Assembly: GCA_902490055.1 (NCBI GenBank) | Contig: CABUCP010000154.1 | Span: 1 to 7,320 of the forward strand | Direction of reading: 5' to 3' | DNA length: 7,320 bases | DNA from: an uncultured Klebsiella sp. | GTDB taxonomy: Bacteria > Pseudomonadota > Gammaproteobacteria > Enterobacterales > Enterobacteriaceae | Shown here: piece by piece, positions 6,687-7,320 of the stretch | How the letters are laid out: the number at the start of each line of letters is the position of its first letter | How positions within the stretch are numbered: the stretch's first letter is position 1 | Made by a program: the position numbers and the translations under genes | Notes under the pieces: model-generated | Database searches by the model: none | What the model was told of the DNA's origin: nothing | The model's input: only the letters and a program-made list of their open reading frames with translations

Positions 6687-7042
6687 GCCTGTTTGAGACG
6701 TTCATTGAGCGTCTCAAGGATCCAGGTATTGACGGAAACCTGCTCCTCCGCAGCGGCGGAGCTAAGGCGCTCACCAAATGACTCAGGATAGCGCAGCGTG
6801 AAGGTTTTCAGCTTTTCCGGGTGAGCATAAGGCTCAATCCCCGCTTCATGACAATCAGCGAGATACTCCTGTAATGATATCTCGCCCTCCTTTTGTAATC
6901 CTTGAATGCTATCGGAAACAAAATCGCAATATCCTGACAATCCCAGGAACTTACCGCGGAATGCATTGAGCTCAGGCACGTAGTTGATAACGGCGGGCTG
7001 CCCGGCAATCTCCATTGAGTTTGGCGTTTTAGGTTTGATCAT
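6683..7042 (-). CDS. hicB: HicB-family antitoxin
   Basis: This is the antitoxin partner of the HicA-type protein encoded just upstream; HicB proteins bind and neutralise HicA and repress their own promoter. From the ATG at 7042-7040 it has 119 residues and begins MIKPKTPNSMEIAGQPAVIN. The N-terminal half (about 14-75) is the HicB-type partial RNase H-like fold, with INYVPELNAFRGKFLGLSGYCDF and the EYLADCHEAG helix. The C-terminal half (about 83-117) is a ribbon-helix-helix DNA-binding domain, KLKTFTLRYPESFGERLSSA to NTWILETLNERL. The chosen start overlaps the hicA stop as ATGA, with GGGG about 7 bases upstream. An in-frame ATG at 7069 would add nine residues inside hicA and is less likely. 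GC content is visibly lower than in nik (one sampled line is 45%), suggesting acquisition. Confidence 0.88.
   Translation of the reverse strand: MIKPKTPNSMEIAGQPAVINYVPELNAFRGKFLGLSGYCDFVSDSIQGLQKEGEISLQEYLADCHEAGIEPYAHPEKLKTFTLRYPESFGERLSSAAAEEQVSVNTWILETLNERLKQA
6693..6717. repeat. Perfect 8-bp hairpin in the 3' end of hicB
   Basis: TTGAGACG (6693-6700) and CGTCTCAA (6710-6717) form a perfect 8-bp stem with a 9-base loop, within the last codons of hicB (residues ETLNERLK). Neither strand has a U-run directly after it. It could stabilise an mRNA 3' end or slow polymerase, but coding constraint on repeated Leu/Arg/Glu codons is an alternative explanation. Confidence 0.4.
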
Positions 7043-7311
7043 GGTTTTACCCCTATAGTGATTAACCAATCGCGCACGCTCTCCACGGCGCCTTTGTCAG
7101 TATCCGGCGAAGGATGAGGTCTGTGAAAGCTGGCAATGCTGTGGTTCAACAAAAATTTGCAGCGCGAGCCGCGTCCTTCTTTAATCTCCCCGCCTAACGC
7201 TTTAATTAGCGATTCAATGTCGGCCCATTTAATACCCTGCGGCACGGGGGTTTTAAACAACTGCTCCAGCGTGTTGCGCTGTTTTTTACGTAAAAATAAA
7301 ACCTGCTCCAT
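7039..7311 (-). CDS. hicA: HicA-family toxin (long, GSR-type variant)
   Basis: HicA toxins are small double-stranded-RNA-binding-like ribonucleases that cleave mRNA and inhibit translation. This 90-residue protein is longer than the classical HicA of about 60 residues, with an N-terminal extension (MEQVLFLRKKQRNTLEQLFK) before the HicA core, IKWADIESLIKALGGEIKEG (27-46) and GRGSRCKFLLNHSIASFHRPHPSP (47-70). The helix DKGAVESVRDWLITIG (72-87) closes the fold. The usual catalytic His of the GSH motif is Arg50 here; His56, His63 and His66 (HRPHP) remain. Assignment rests on this pattern and on the overlapping hicB. The ATG at 7311 is nine bases from the window edge with only AAGG close before it, and the frame stays open to the edge, so a longer protein cannot be excluded. 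The operon promoter lies outside the window. Confidence 0.85.
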   Translation of the reverse strand: MEQVLFLRKKQRNTLEQLFKTPVPQGIKWADIESLIKALGGEIKEGRGSRCKFLLNHSIASFHRPHPSPDTDKGAVESVRDWLITIGVKP

Positions 7312-7320
7312 CGCCTTGCT

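Noticed and set aside
7043..7069. Longer hicB starting at 7069 (MVNHYRGKT extension)
   Set aside because: The start at 7042 gives the typical ATGA overlap with hicA and has a GGGG site at good spacing; the extension only re-reads the hicA coding end.
1..7320. CRISPR arrays, tRNA/rRNA genes, insertion sequences, attachment sites, replication origins
   Set aside because: No spaced identical repeats, no cloverleaf or rRNA sequence, no transposase and no terminal inverted repeats were seen in either strand.

Overview
The window looks like chromosomal DNA of an enterobacterium of the Klebsiella/Raoultella/Enterobacter type. The core is GC-rich (one sampled 60-base line in nikD is about 70% GC). 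The nik proteins align closely with remembered E. coli sequences, and a phenolic-acid decarboxylase gene, which E. coli K-12 lacks, sits next to the nik locus. The genus is inference; the sequence alone does not settle it.

Layout, left to right. (1) Positions 1-279, minus strand: the first 93 codons of a phenolic acid decarboxylase gene (padC), running off the left edge. (2) Positions 280-379: a compact divergent control region with a 12-bp perfect inverted repeat and three direct copies of a TTGGATGAA-type box. (3) Positions 380-1240, plus strand: a LysR-type regulator, probably the regulator of padC. (4) Positions 1241-1371: the nickel operon control region, with an exact GTATGA-N16-TCATAC NikR operator laid over the -10 element and a candidate FNR box centred about 41 bp upstream of the predicted start. 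(5) Positions 1372-6655: a complete nikABCDER operon with every junction overlapping (1, 4, 1, 4 and 13 bases). (6) Positions 6683-7311, minus strand and convergent: a hicA-hicB toxin-antitoxin pair of visibly lower GC, with a 4-base ATGA overlap.

How the genes work together. NikA is the periplasmic nickel-chelate receptor, NikB and NikC form the inner-membrane channel, and NikD and NikE are the ATPases. The pathway feeds nickel to enzymes such as hydrogenases and urease. NikR, the last gene, closes the loop: with nickel bound it sits on the operator at 1319-1346 and shuts off the operon. Anaerobic activation by FNR is likely but rests on half a good site. The padC/LysR pair is an independent detoxification module. 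The hicAB pair is an accessory module at the 3' edge. No wholly novel system is visible. The points most worth a second look are the padC-lysR repeat array, the HicA variant lacking the usual GSH histidine, the tandem 11-bp-spaced repeat upstream of nikA, and the terminator-poor convergent end of nikR/hicB.
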